IMG/VR virus record: IMGVR_UViG_3300042292_000548
Location: 1 to 36,277 of that record
Length of the DNA stretch: 36,277 nt
Source of the DNA: a virus
Reading direction: 5' to 3' (one strand)
The notes under the pieces were generated by a model. It worked only from the letters and a program-made list of their open reading frames with translations. It was not told the DNA's origin and did no database searches. Shown here piece by piece: positions 9,925 to 18,936 of this stretch. Numbering within the stretch: the stretch's first letter is position 1; the number at the start of each line of letters is the position of its first letter. Position numbers and translations under genes: made by a program.

Positions 9925-12900
9925 ATGGCTTTTATAACCAAGACGAATGATACGAAGTGTTATAGCTGCGGAAAACAATGTGTTAATGTTGAGTTCTGTT
10001 CTGCTGGTGCTAGTTATCATAATGACGATATAGGAACTCAAGGAATTTCTATATCTAGAAATATTCGGGTATCTATTACTGCTAATCCACAATTCTGGGG
10101 ATTTAGTGGAGTACTAATTTCTGGATGGGCAACATATTCTAACGGATACTACGATTTTTTTGATGGTTTTGACGAAGACTATAAAGCCGAGAAATCTTGC
10201 AATGAGGATGGTACTACCGTAACATACGGACCATTTTTTAATGAACAAAGACCTGACGTATTTTATAGATCAGTTTATGACCCCGACACTAGAATTTCTA
10301 AGCATTATTCCTCTATCGGATTAGAAGGAAGTGGTGCTGGTAGGGGAGGTGCGGAGGTATATCTTATAAATAGAACCGCCGGGCTAGTTGCTGGCGTTGC
10401 TTCAGACTTGCCATCATGTGCAACATCTAATCCTACTCAGATTTTTAAGCAATTTCCAGAAAACTTTGGATGGGGCAATAAGGTTAATTTCAATACCAAG
10501 ATTTACAAGAATCTTAGTGCCGCATGGAGATTGATCAGCTTAGAGAACTGTCATCAAACTCCCAATCTTTACGAGCCTGTTGGTTATTTAATAGATTGCT
10601 CTGGCAATGAAAAACAGAATATCAGATACAAACCTAATCAGTACGAGAATTATGAACCATCAAGATTAAGAGCTTCTGGTAGTTCATCTTATTACGATTA
10701 TAAATCCGGTTGTTATCCAGACGGTGCCGCAGCGGGAAAATACGCTGGATATTTTACCGAATCTAGTAGTATATATCGAAGTATAGCATCCTCTTCTTTT
10801 ATTCAAGCCCGACTATCATATGGATCATTTTCTGGTCCTGTTGCCGCTAGCGGTTTAAGGAATGGAATGACTATTGGTATTAAGAATGATGTGAGTGGAT
10901 CTTACAATAACGTATATACTATTTTTGATGTTACTCATTCTTCTACATTCACTTCTGTTAAGTTTATTGGATCGTCTACCGGAAACTCTCCTATAAACGG
11001 TATTCCGACTGGGGACTTTTCGCTTAGTATAGGAAAAAGCGGCCACTGGATTGCGTTTAATACGCAAGATCCACAGACATGTTGTGGGTTGAGTGCATAT
11101 GGAGTCTCTGATAGAGATAAACAGCTTTCAAGCTCTGCTAATTATCATACAGATTTTAGAAGAGTATTCAATAATCCAAAAAATATACTACAGTCAAATA
11201 GAGATAGACAATGGAGATATAACTATAATTCATTCGATACTATTGCTGCAATAAGTGGATTGTCCGGTTCTGGCAGATTAGATTATACATATCCGTCTGT
11301 TAGTGGCAATGGATATCCGGTCATAATTGAATCTGGTGGATCATATAAGATAGCTTCTGGAAATGTTCCAGTTACTGGATTTCCGCTTTTTGAAAAACAA
11401 TTTTCATACTATGGTAATTTTTTCAATACCGATCTATATGATAGTTTCAAGAGATTTGATCAGGTCTTAAATAGAGGAAAAGCCAGAAATGGAACATGCT
11501 ATAGTAAATATGCTTCATTAGAGATTTTTCCTGATTGCGTAACACAATATGATAGATACAACAAATGCGTTACAGAAACAGAAACCTATGTAACAAATAG
11601 AATTCCAAGACTAGCGTTTGTGTACAGAGGCTGTGACTTTAATGATGATTGTTCTTTTAATTCCAGTGGTCTTCCACTGGGAGGATGGAAAGATCAAGGA
11701 AATATTCCAACAGGAATAAATGACCTTAAAAGGCAGTTGGCTGGTCAAGAAGTACATATGTTCCTTAATCTCGGGAGTGCTTGGGGAGGTACAAAACCAT
11801 TAAGTCCATGCAGATGTGATTGTTCTGATACCATTGCTGGTCAAAGTCCTCCAGAGCATGTAGAGATACCAAGTCCGTTGACTTTTGCATCATTTCCTAA
11901 TTTTGATTTGAATCCAACGGGTTATGGATGTAAAGATCCGAGATATCAGGTGACCTATCGCCAACGAGAGCTTAATGGACTATTGTCCCAAAGTGGGGCT
12001 TGCGATCCATTTCCAACGTCCAACTATGCTTGTATGCCAAGGCAACCATATGTTACCTATGGTTATATCATGAACTTATGTGGAAAAGAGACAAAGGATA
12101 GAAAGAGCGTTATAACAGAAGCGTTCTCAAAACTACATCAAGATAAAACTTATACAAATGCGAATCCAACCGGCAACATTACAGAGCCAATGTATTGGAA
12201 TGTAATCGCACCAAAACCCCAGCCATTTGGAGGAGTTGCATGGTCTAGTGGATCTACTTCTACATATGATGGAGGTGGTTCTTTTGTTCAAGTTTCTGGA
12301 AGTGGATATGGATACTGGGGTTTAGCGGACGGTAATAAGCAAGTTATCGCCCCTTATTTTTGTACACAACAAAGCTCGTCTACTTGCTGCTCAAGCAGTG
12401 CAACTTATTTAGATTTCAATACTACTGGCACTCTAACAAATATACTTAATACCTCCAATGGCTGGCCTACATCCGCTGTTCCATTTTTAATAGAGTTAGA
12501 GGTAGACGATGCTTGTGTTGGGTGTGTCTCTACAAGCATGAAAAATACTACTCTTAATCTAGAGATAAATGGACTAGATAGCGAGTTTATATGGCAGCAA
12601 TTAGGAACTAGATATGGTCACAATTACTGTAAGTATGGATCTGCCGGATCTGCTGGCAAGGCCAAACTAGAGCCTTCCTTTACATGTTCTAGTGGATTTA
12701 ATCTATCAGCATGTGGCGGGGATTCTTTGAGAGCAACTCATGGCAGTTACTATACTGGAAATACATGCTCTTGTGTAAATGGATTGAATGTAACTCTATA
12801 TCCCGTAACAGTTCCAGAAGCTAGTGGTGTTATATTGGGCTGGACTAGTAATCAAATTGGAGGTGGTGCCGGTCTTACAGAAATTACCGGATGTAATGAT

Positions 12901-15900
12901 TTTGCCAGTGCTTATCTCGACGCTGATTATCTAAGAGCAGAAGGTGCTGGATATAGAATCTTTGCTCAATTTGATTTAGCATGTAATGATTTGCACCAAT
13001 ACTTAAATGATCCATACTTTCCAGATATATATTACGGAGGAAATCCTATTGGATTGATCTGGGGAAATTCAAGCCAATGCTCTCATCATTATCCAGCGAG
13101 AATCGGAGAAAACGGAGATTTAGATCTACAGACAACATTGTATTTAGTTGCTGAACAAAACGTTCCAATATTTAGAAAACTAACTGATCGTGGACTTAAA
13201 TATAAAGACTTTTCAACATGCTTAAATTCCAACGATTTTACTAGTGCTGTCAATCCGTTTGGAATTTGTCCCGGAGAAAGTGTTTATACATACGGATGTC
13301 AGCTTTCTTCGGCAAGCGGAACATATTTTTATGGATGCTATAATGCTGCCGGGTATGGTCCCGGAGCATATTTGGAATGTACCGGAGCTACTCTTTGTAA
13401 CACATGTCCAACAGGAACAGGTAGTGGAGAAGTAACATGTTCTTGTGGAAATGCAATAGGATATGAAGGAATTTCTCCAAGAAGAGTTCCCGCTAGTTAT
13501 CAATTAAATGAGTGTGATTGTAAGTGCAAAGATCCTTCATTAATTGCAAAATATACCTTAACCAGTACCGGTTTGGTTTTAGTGTCCGGATCAAGTGCCT
13601 CTTGTGCCAGCGTCTATTGGATGGGAACAGACTCAATAGCACCAACATTAATAAATTGTCCAACACCACAGCCATTTATTGGTATAAAGCTAGGATCTCA
13701 AATAAAGTCAACAGATTGGTATGATTGGAGTCATGGAATCAATGGGGTTGTCAGCGGAATAAGACATGAATTAAATTATCCATTCTTGAATACTCAAGAG
13801 TGTAATACTCTTAGGAGATATCCTTATACGGCTAGTACAAACGCTAGCAGTCTTGATTGTACTTTAAGCTCCGGAGATACGGGCTATTGTCAGGCTAATT
13901 CTACGGTAAATACAAAGACTTGTGGTAATCCTATCTATTCTAGCGGTTCTATTCCGACAGGAATGATTAAGGTACGAAAAAAGAAATGTCATCCAGAAGT
14001 TGCCATAGTTACTAAGATTGACTGTCTTGGTGACAGATACAAATTGTATATTTCTAGAGAATATCATGAGCATGATAGAACATGGTATGAGATAGTGGAA
14101 GGGTCTTGTTCTCCCGTGAATGCTGGTGCCTACGTGTACAATTATGGCTCTGGAGTTTCCGGATGTCAACAGATAAATTATGCTTCGCTAGCGGACACTG
14201 TGACTCCAGCTTATAATCCTCCTTGTAGTATCAATCCATCTTCGGGGATTTATGTTGGACAAGATTACAAATATCAGAATTCGTTATTTGCTTTAGGATC
14301 AAAAGTTTGGAATTATTTTAATCTATTCTACTCCAGCACCTTTTTACCAGCGGTTGCTAGCGGACATTTAATTCCATCAATGGCTAAGGTTAGCGGCGTT
14401 TTCAAATGCTCCGGAACTCCGATGACAATTAGAAATACGGGGACTGTTTTTTCAACTTCAGAATACTATAGTCCATCTGGATTTAATGGAATATTTGCAA
14501 CAAATAAGAAACATAGTTGTGTTCAAGACTCTACGGTTTGTGGAGGAGAACTATGGTGTAATAAGTTATTCTTTCCAAGACATAGCTATAAGTCTGGGAC
14601 TCGTATAGCTCCATTTGGATCTCCTACGATTTGCACAACTAACAACGAATTTAAAAATGCTGAATTGTATGGCTATACTGAAGATGGAGAATTAATTGCA
14701 GCAGGAAAAGACTTGCTGGATGAACAAAAATTAAGATTTGTTGATTGGTGTAATGACGACTTAGTTCAAGAATGTATTGGTGATATTGGTATAGATGATA
14801 CTGAAATTATTGTAGATAGTTATCTACCTCTAATTGGAGTTATACATCCCGGATGGAAGTTTACATCTGATGTAAAGAGTTGTACTGTTGGAGGAACCGG
14901 ATGTCAAGATACGATTCCGGTCCATACGAACTCGACTATTCAAATGGGTACTCATGAACCCAAGACATTTACTACAAATAGTTTTGAGTCTATGGGATAC
15001 TATCTAGACAAATTTGGAGTTTCCCATAATGGATCGTCAGGCATAATCAGTGCTAGTGGAAGCGATCAGTGTTTATTTAATCCATTCAAGATATTGATAG
15101 ATGTTGAATGTTCATTAAATAGAATAGGTCGCAAGGATTTTCCATCAGACCCACCAACCTTTTTACATGGAGTACAAACATGGCCTGTAGAATCTTGTCT
15201 AGGAATGGTTGGAGAGCCGGGCTGCAATTGTTCGAATACTAAGTGTGATTATGTAACTAATGTTAAAAAGGGAGATTGTACAGCTTTTGTAGGAACTTCT
15301 TATGAAGGAACATTAGTGACTGGAAAATACTGGTATTGTCCCAGCGGAGCAGAATGTAGTGGATGTGGACTGAGAAACTGCGAAGAAAGGGATGGTACTT
15401 ACATTAGGCTAGATGGACCTGTTGGTAAGTTTTTTGACTCGGCAGTATTAAATGGATCTACTGGTGCAATTGGACAATTACTTCCAACCCCAACTGTTTG
15501 TTATTGTCAGTCTGGAAGCGGTACAACATCTGGCGTTTTTGAAACTGCATCACCACTTATAGGATCATGGCTATTAAACTCTTGTGATGGAAAAGCATAT
15601 CAATTATTGGAAAATGGAACTAGATACTCTCGTAAGTGGATTTGTAATTCTAATCAGTATCTAAATAAACAACCAAGTGTTGGATATATGACCCTTTGTG
15701 AATGCGAGTCGGATCTAAATAATGGACTTTGTGACGCTCAGTATAGATGTTCAGATTTTTCAACCTGTGGATGTAATCCAGTGGGAACTGCTGGACAAGT
15801 GGTTCCAGCAATTAGCTCTATTGGATCTGGAGGAAGTGGAACTTGGTGGTCATCAGACTGTGGATGCGATGCATTGCCAATAGGCACCGGTCCATGCCAA

Positions 15901-15936
15901 CAAGATTCTTTGATACAATGGCAAATTACAGAATGA
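9925..15936 (+). CDS. Giant cysteine-rich tail protein, putative receptor-binding or adhesin
   Basis: 2003 residues; start ATG at 9925 with AGGA overlapping the previous stop (tAGGAacatat). Composition is dominated by Gly, Ser, Tyr, Asn and Thr, with about 92 Cys by manual count, spread along the whole length and often in close pairs: CYSCGKQC (N-terminus), CRCDCSD, NTCSCVNG, CNTCPTG, CDCKCKD, CNCSNTKC, CYCQSG, CECESD, CGCDALP (C-terminus). There is no signal peptide, membrane helix or collagen-like repeat. The last and largest gene of a tail module is normally a fibre, spike or adhesin, and the composition fits an exposed beta-rich protein. Whether the cysteines bind metal or form disulfides after lysis cannot be read from sequence. 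It ends at a TGA directly abutting the stop of the convergent gene. Confidence 0.5.
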   Translation: MAFITKTNDTKCYSCGKQCVNVEFCSAGASYHNDDIGTQGISISRNIRVSITANPQFWGFSGVLISGWATYSNGYYDFFDGFDEDYKAEKSCNEDGTTVTYGPFFNEQRPDVFYRSVYDPDTRISKHYSSIGLEGSGAGRGGAEVYLINRTAGLVAGVASDLPSCATSNPTQIFKQFPENFGWGNKVNFNTKIYKNLSAAWRLISLENCHQTPNLYEPVGYLIDCSGNEKQNIRYKPNQYENYEPSRLRASGSSSYYDYKSGCYPDGAAAGKYAGYFTESSSIYRSIASSSFIQARLSYGSFSGPVAASGLRNGMTIGIKNDVSGSYNNVYTIFDVTHSSTFTSVKFIGSSTGNSPINGIPTGDFSLSIGKSGHWIAFNTQDPQTCCGLSAYGVSDRDKQLSSSANYHTDFRRVFNNPKNILQSNRDRQWRYNYNSFDTIAAISGLSGSGRLDYTYPSVSGNGYPVIIESGGSYKIASGNVPVTGFPLFEKQFSYYGNFFNTDLYDSFKRFDQVLNRGKARNGTCYSKYASLEIFPDCVTQYDRYNKCVTETETYVTNRIPRLAFVYRGCDFNDDCSFNSSGLPLGGWKDQGNIPTGINDLKRQLAGQEVHMFLNLGSAWGGTKPLSPCRCDCSDTIAGQSPPEHVEIPSPLTFASFPNFDLNPTGYGCKDPRYQVTYRQRELNGLLSQSGACDPFPTSNYACMPRQPYVTYGYIMNLCGKETKDRKSVITEAFSKLHQDKTYTNANPTGNITEPMYWNVIAPKPQPFGGVAWSSGSTSTYDGGGSFVQVSGSGYGYWGLADGNKQVIAPYFCTQQSSSTCCSSSATYLDFNTTGTLTNILNTSNGWPTSAVPFLIELEVDDACVGCVSTSMKNTTLNLEINGLDSEFIWQQLGTRYGHNYCKYGSAGSAGKAKLEPSFTCSSGFNLSACGGDSLRATHGSYYTGNTCSCVNGLNVTLYPVTVPEASGVILGWTSNQIGGGAGLTEITGCNDFASAYLDADYLRAEGAGYRIFAQFDLACNDLHQYLNDPYFPDIYYGGNPIGLIWGNSSQCSHHYPARIGENGDLDLQTTLYLVAEQNVPIFRKLTDRGLKYKDFSTCLNSNDFTSAVNPFGICPGESVYTYGCQLSSASGTYFYGCYNAAGYGPGAYLECTGATLCNTCPTGTGSGEVTCSCGNAIGYEGISPRRVPASYQLNECDCKCKDPSLIAKYTLTSTGLVLVSGSSASCASVYWMGTDSIAPTLINCPTPQPFIGIKLGSQIKSTDWYDWSHGINGVVSGIRHELNYPFLNTQECNTLRRYPYTASTNASSLDCTLSSGDTGYCQANSTVNTKTCGNPIYSSGSIPTGMIKVRKKKCHPEVAIVTKIDCLGDRYKLYISREYHEHDRTWYEIVEGSCSPVNAGAYVYNYGSGVSGCQQINYASLADTVTPAYNPPCSINPSSGIYVGQDYKYQNSLFALGSKVWNYFNLFYSSTFLPAVASGHLIPSMAKVSGVFKCSGTPMTIRNTGTVFSTSEYYSPSGFNGIFATNKKHSCVQDSTVCGGELWCNKLFFPRHSYKSGTRIAPFGSPTICTTNNEFKNAELYGYTEDGELIAAGKDLLDEQKLRFVDWCNDDLVQECIGDIGIDDTEIIVDSYLPLIGVIHPGWKFTSDVKSCTVGGTGCQDTIPVHTNSTIQMGTHEPKTFTTNSFESMGYYLDKFGVSHNGSSGIISASGSDQCLFNPFKILIDVECSLNRIGRKDFPSDPPTFLHGVQTWPVESCLGMVGEPGCNCSNTKCDYVTNVKKGDCTAFVGTSYEGTLVTGKYWYCPSGAECSGCGLRNCEERDGTYIRLDGPVGKFFDSAVLNGSTGAIGQLLPTPTVCYCQSGSGTTSGVFETASPLIGSWLLNSCDGKAYQLLENGTRYSRKWICNSNQYLNKQPSVGYMTLCECESDLNNGLCDAQYRCSDFSTCGCNPVGTAGQVVPAISSIGSGGSGTWWSSDCGCDALPIGTGPCQQDSLIQWQITE

Positions 15937-16347
15937 TTACCACTTACCAATAGGGCAACTAGAACTAGCCCATTTAGTTTTTACTTCTAGAAAACATCCG
16001 CACTTAGCACATCGACTTCCGTCTTCAACTAAAAAAGGGCATGTTGAACAGATGTCTAGTCGCTCTTTTTGTTTTTCGGGAGTAATATTTTGCATTCCAT
16101 TGGCTACATGCTTTGCTGTAGATACAGCTAGGTTTTTAGCCATTTCCATTGTTGATGGAAGCTCTACCTTTTCTGGAATAGAGGCTTTTGTGCAATCGCT
16201 TGGATTTTGTTTTGGACCTCTACACTGTTCCCATAGGTTATAGTATCCTATGTGATTCTGGCATAGTTTATGTAAGTGAGAGGATTTTTCTACACCATGC
16301 CTTTGGCAGAATCCAGCCAGAGGACATTCGCAGGGAGTTTTATCCAC
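15937..16347 (-). CDS. Small zinc-finger-like cysteine-rich protein
   Basis: 136 residues starting at GTG (16347), directly after the TAA of the upstream gene (TAAGTG). The C-terminus has C100-x2-C103, C113-x2-C116-G-C118 and a terminal CPIGKW, a pattern I know from small phage proteins of unknown function, probably metal-binding. The N-terminus holds a second group (CECPLAGFC, C29, C42, C52 and several His) that could bind a second metal or cluster. The middle, about 55-95, lacks Cys and is helical. This is the last gene of the leftward cluster, and its TAA touches the stop of the giant tail gene. Function unknown. Confidence 0.6.
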   Translation of the reverse strand: MDKTPCECPLAGFCQRHGVEKSSHLHKLCQNHIGYYNLWEQCRGPKQNPSDCTKASIPEKVELPSTMEMAKNLAVSTAKHVANGMQNITPEKQKERLDICSTCPFLVEDGSRCAKCGCFLEVKTKWASSSCPIGKW

Positions 16348-16575
16348 TTATATGATTCCAGCTAGAGATTGATATGTTCCTACACCAAGAAGCATAGCAT
16401 CTAGATAATCACGATCTAGTGCTAGAAAATGTATGTGACCGGCTATCTCATGCTTTATAATGGGCGAATCCCAATTCATTGATTCTAAGTCCTGTTTGGC
16501 TATATCTTGTTCGATAATGTCGCTAAACATGACTTTATTATTTTCTATCTTGAATATTAGTCTGTAGTATTTCAT
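16348..16575 (-). CDS. Small hypothetical protein
   Basis: 75 residues, ATG at 16575 with a GGAA about five bases upstream. It is acidic and soluble with no clear motif; HEIAGHIHFLALDRDYLDAM contains closely spaced histidines but is not a recognisable HExxH site. It follows a GC-rich hairpin (16597-16626) and its stop touches the GTG of the next gene, so those two are probably translated together. I do not recognise it. Confidence 0.5.
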   Translation of the reverse strand: MKYYRLIFKIENNKVMFSDIIEQDIAKQDLESMNWDSPIIKHEIAGHIHFLALDRDYLDAMLLGVGTYQSLAGII

Positions 16576-16596
16576 TTTTATTCCATATTAGGTAAT

Positions 16597-16626
16597 GGCT
16601 AGGGCCAGATGATTCTGGCCCGAGCC
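16597..16626 (-). terminator. GC-rich stem-loop between genes, terminator-like without U-tract
   Basis: Read on the minus strand: ggctcgggccag, loop aatcat, ctggccctagcc. This is a 12-base-pair stem with one mismatch and a six-base loop. It begins about 10 bases after the stop of the 119-residue gene (16637) and ends 21 bases before the ATG at 16575. No run of T follows on either strand, so a classical intrinsic terminator is unlikely. RNA processing, 3'-end protection or attenuation are alternatives. Confidence 0.5.
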
Positions 16627-16636
16627 ATACTCTAGG

Positions 16637-16996
16637 TCACTCGTCCTTGCCGGTTTCCTTGTTATACTTCCTCCAAGGCTTCCATTTTCCAGCTTCGTCC
16701 TTGTTCTTTGGAAATAGACCGCCGCCCTTCTTATTTACGCCAAACGACCGCTTGGCAAAATTACACTCGGGCTTTGACTCATCATAACATACCATCTCGT
16801 AGTACTCATTCTCATCCTTGTCTGTGCGAACATTCACACGAACCTTATCGGATGTTTGACCATTCCGGGTACAAACGCTGTCCTCAAAAAGCTCATGCAT
16901 GTGATGCAAAAACTTAAAAGCGTCTGTATCAGTTTCACAGTCATTTGAAACTACAACATTCTTACCACCGATCTGGACAAAATATTCTACTTTCAT
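16637..16996 (-). CDS. Conserved-looking hypothetical protein paired with the annealing-protein gene
   Basis: 119 residues, ATG overlapping the upstream TGA by four bases (ATGA), so translationally coupled to the putative annealing protein. It has an N-terminal beta/alpha-like segment and a Lys/Gly-rich C-terminal end (KKGGGLFPKNKDEAGKWKPW) that could contact nucleic acid. A 60-base sample of the gene (16681-16740) is 47% GC, clearly above the sugar genes further up the cluster. A GC-rich hairpin follows its stop. No family recognised; coupling suggests a role with the upstream protein. Confidence 0.55.
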   Translation of the reverse strand: MKVEYFVQIGGKNVVVSNDCETDTDAFKFLHHMHELFEDSVCTRNGQTSDKVRVNVRTDKDENEYYEMVCYDESKPECNFAKRSFGVNKKGGGLFPKNKDEAGKWKPWRKYNKETGKDE

Positions 16997-17688
16997 GTAT
17001 TATTCCAATCTTCTTTGTAGCCAATCAAATCCTTGTTAAGATTCTGCTCGCCTCGCTTGATCTTATTTATTAGATCGATCATCTTGGCAGCAGTATCACG
17101 TTTCACTTCGTATATACTATTATATACCTTCTCACCAGCGTTGATGAACTTGAGTACGTCAATATTTAGCTTTTTACAGTTAGTATCGATATACTTAATC
17201 TGCTCTGGTTTGATTCTTTCATCCATCTGATTTGGTTGCTGAGAAAGGAACTGAGAAACATCCTTCTTGCATAGCTCCTCTGCCGCAACAACTCGCAACT
17301 TAAGTGCCTTCCTTAAAGCACGACCTTCGGCCTTTGTAGAGGCTGTAGCGGGGGCGTGGACGGCAAACATATCGTCTGTATTACCGGCCCAAACGTCTGC
17401 TGTATCCGCATAGGTTTTAATATACGATTCGCCATTAGGTCTTACCACTAGGAACTGAACCTCATAAACCACAGTTGTTTTACCAATTGGATCATTGGTT
17501 TCAGTTCTCATAACTTGAGTTGGCTTACTTGAGATAATTTCTCCAATAAGTAACTCAGACACTCGTCTAAGCCCCGCAGTCAATGGATTACCATCAATCA
17601 ATTCTTTTTCTGTGAAAAATGTCATTACATAGTCATTCCATTCTGGAGACAACATGCTTGGTTTTTCAGATTCTTCTTGCTTGACCAT
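16993..17688 (-). CDS. Putative single-strand DNA annealing protein (Rad52/Erf-like, tentative)
   Basis: 231 residues. Residues ~20-150 form an alpha/beta core: strands around VVYEVQFLVVRPNGESYIKT, then DMFAVHAPATASTKAEGRAL running into RKALKLRVVAAEEL. An Ala/Lys-rich helix after a beta sheet, ending in an R-A-L-R-K-A-L-type pattern, resembles Rad52/Erf-type annealing proteins. A C-terminal helical region (about 155-231, containing an IKPEQIKYIDTNCKKLNID segment) could serve interaction. It overlaps the nuclease gene upstream by 23 bases and the next gene by four. A 60-base sample (17281-17340) is 50% GC. A recombination role fits with UvsX and nucleases in the same cluster, but the family call is tentative. 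Confidence 0.4.
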   Translation of the reverse strand: MVKQEESEKPSMLSPEWNDYVMTFFTEKELIDGNPLTAGLRRVSELLIGEIISSKPTQVMRTETNDPIGKTTVVYEVQFLVVRPNGESYIKTYADTADVWAGNTDDMFAVHAPATASTKAEGRALRKALKLRVVAAEELCKKDVSQFLSQQPNQMDERIKPEQIKYIDTNCKKLNIDVLKFINAGEKVYNSIYEVKRDTAAKMIDLINKIKRGEQNLNKDLIGYKEDWNNT

Positions 17689-18493
17689 CTTTTACCTCAA
17701 TTTCTATTAGGCGATTCTTAGGTTCCGGAAACTTAGTACTAATCGCTTCTATTTCCTTCAAGACCAATGATAGCAGATGATTCATCTTTGTCAAGGAGAT
17801 ACTTTTATCGATCTGCTTAATTCTTAGTATCACGTATCCATTATTCAATAGAATACCTTGCTTTGCCATGTCCGCTATTTGCTGCTTTGCAAGCTTTTCT
17901 TCTCCCCATATTGGCATAAAATGGCCGGGACCATCGATTTCTATAGCAGTCTTTATTTCTGGTAGGAATAAATCTACTTCAAGATTATTACCAAAAACTA
18001 GTCCAGTCTTATGAAAATCAACCGTATATCCACTCTTCATTAGTCCATTATGAAGATGACGCTCTGTTTTAGAACCTAATTTACTAGCAGTTCTCACACT
18101 CTCTAAAGCTAGGAGTCTGATTTCCTCTTGCTTAGACTTTCCTAATAAGTCCCAGTTCTTTTTACTGATTTTGGATATTTCTAGTTTTTCATCGTCAGAA
18201 AGAGAGTGATATGCTCTTGATCTTGATGCTCCTATTTTTTCCTTGTGATTCTTATCTAGACTTTTTCCTTCTGTCGGATGTTTAGCTCTGCCCTTTTCTA
18301 ATGCAAGTCTTTGTGCATCAGAATAGTCTCTTTTATAGTGAGTCTCATCATTATGTAGAACTTTACCCAGAAACTTTAATGCACGAAGTATCTTGGTAGA
18401 ATATGTATTTAGAGATTCGGCTATTTCATAACTACTACATCCATTACTATACATATCCAATATCTTGTCCTTATTTTTTAAAGCGAATTCCAT
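17666..18493 (-). CDS. Vsr/PD-(D/E)XK-like endonuclease, probable homing type
   Basis: 275 residues. N-terminus 1-45 resembles a helix-turn-helix (SNGCSSYEIAESLNTYSTKI). The middle (~65-130) is basic, with NUMOD-like DNA-contact segments (KIGASRSRAYHSLS). The C-terminal nuclease core contains SKTERHLHNGL, then EVDLFLPEIKTAIEIDGPGH and a later YVILRIK strand. This Glu / Asp / Glu-x-Asp-Gly-x-x-His order is that of Vsr-like nucleases, including phage homing enzymes of the I-Bth0305I (EDxHD) kind. It overlaps both neighbours (16 and 23 bases) and sits between sugar genes and recombination genes, consistent with a free-standing homing endonuclease. A host-DNA-degrading nuclease is the alternative. 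Confidence 0.65.
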   Translation of the reverse strand: MEFALKNKDKILDMYSNGCSSYEIAESLNTYSTKILRALKFLGKVLHNDETHYKRDYSDAQRLALEKGRAKHPTEGKSLDKNHKEKIGASRSRAYHSLSDDEKLEISKISKKNWDLLGKSKQEEIRLLALESVRTASKLGSKTERHLHNGLMKSGYTVDFHKTGLVFGNNLEVDLFLPEIKTAIEIDGPGHFMPIWGEEKLAKQQIADMAKQGILLNNGYVILRIKQIDKSISLTKMNHLLSLVLKEIEAISTKFPEPKNRLIEIEVKDGQARRI

Positions 18494-18936
18494 ATTTCCT
18501 CCAGATTAAAGTTATTCATTACTGCTAGTGATTTTTTTGTTTTGTAGATGTTACTCAATGGTTTTAAATAGTCTTCGGATCTTACTATAATTCTCAAATT
18601 TTCATTTGATAATACATTATGTATATCGTGATAGAACATGGGTTGAAACATCCAGTCTAAGTCGTACAGATATAACACCTTTTTGGAATTATTGGAACAC
18701 CCAAGAACCAATTCCGCCCCTTTGATTGTGTGAGATATTATTACCCCATTATTGAATGAATCCATTTCCATTGGCGAAAATACTGCGGTATTTATATCCA
18801 TAAATGGCATAGTCTGGTCTAGGGAAACAAAGCACACTTCTTCATTTGATACCCTCGTTAGAGTATTAATGTACTCTATAGACTCATAGTTAAACTGAGA
18901 ATATGATACATTCTCTAAGCAGATCATTGTTTTCAT
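18478..18936 (-). CDS. Small GT-B-like fragment protein, putative glycosyltransferase half
   Basis: 152 residues; the ATG overlaps the upstream TGA by four bases. The segments KKVLYLYDLDWMFQP and NLRIIVRSEDYLKPLSN, followed by NNFNLEEIW, look like the second half of a GT-B N-terminal domain, where the protein would normally continue into a nucleotide-sugar-binding domain; here it stops. The gene just upstream looks like the complementary C-terminal half. No catalytic motif is certain. AT content is high (27% GC in the sample 18541-18600). Confidence 0.4.
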   Translation of the reverse strand: MKTMICLENVSYSQFNYESIEYINTLTRVSNEEVCFVSLDQTMPFMDINTAVFSPMEMDSFNNGVIISHTIKGAELVLGCSNNSKKVLYLYDLDWMFQPMFYHDIHNVLSNENLRIIVRSEDYLKPLSNIYKTKKSLAVMNNFNLEEIWNSL

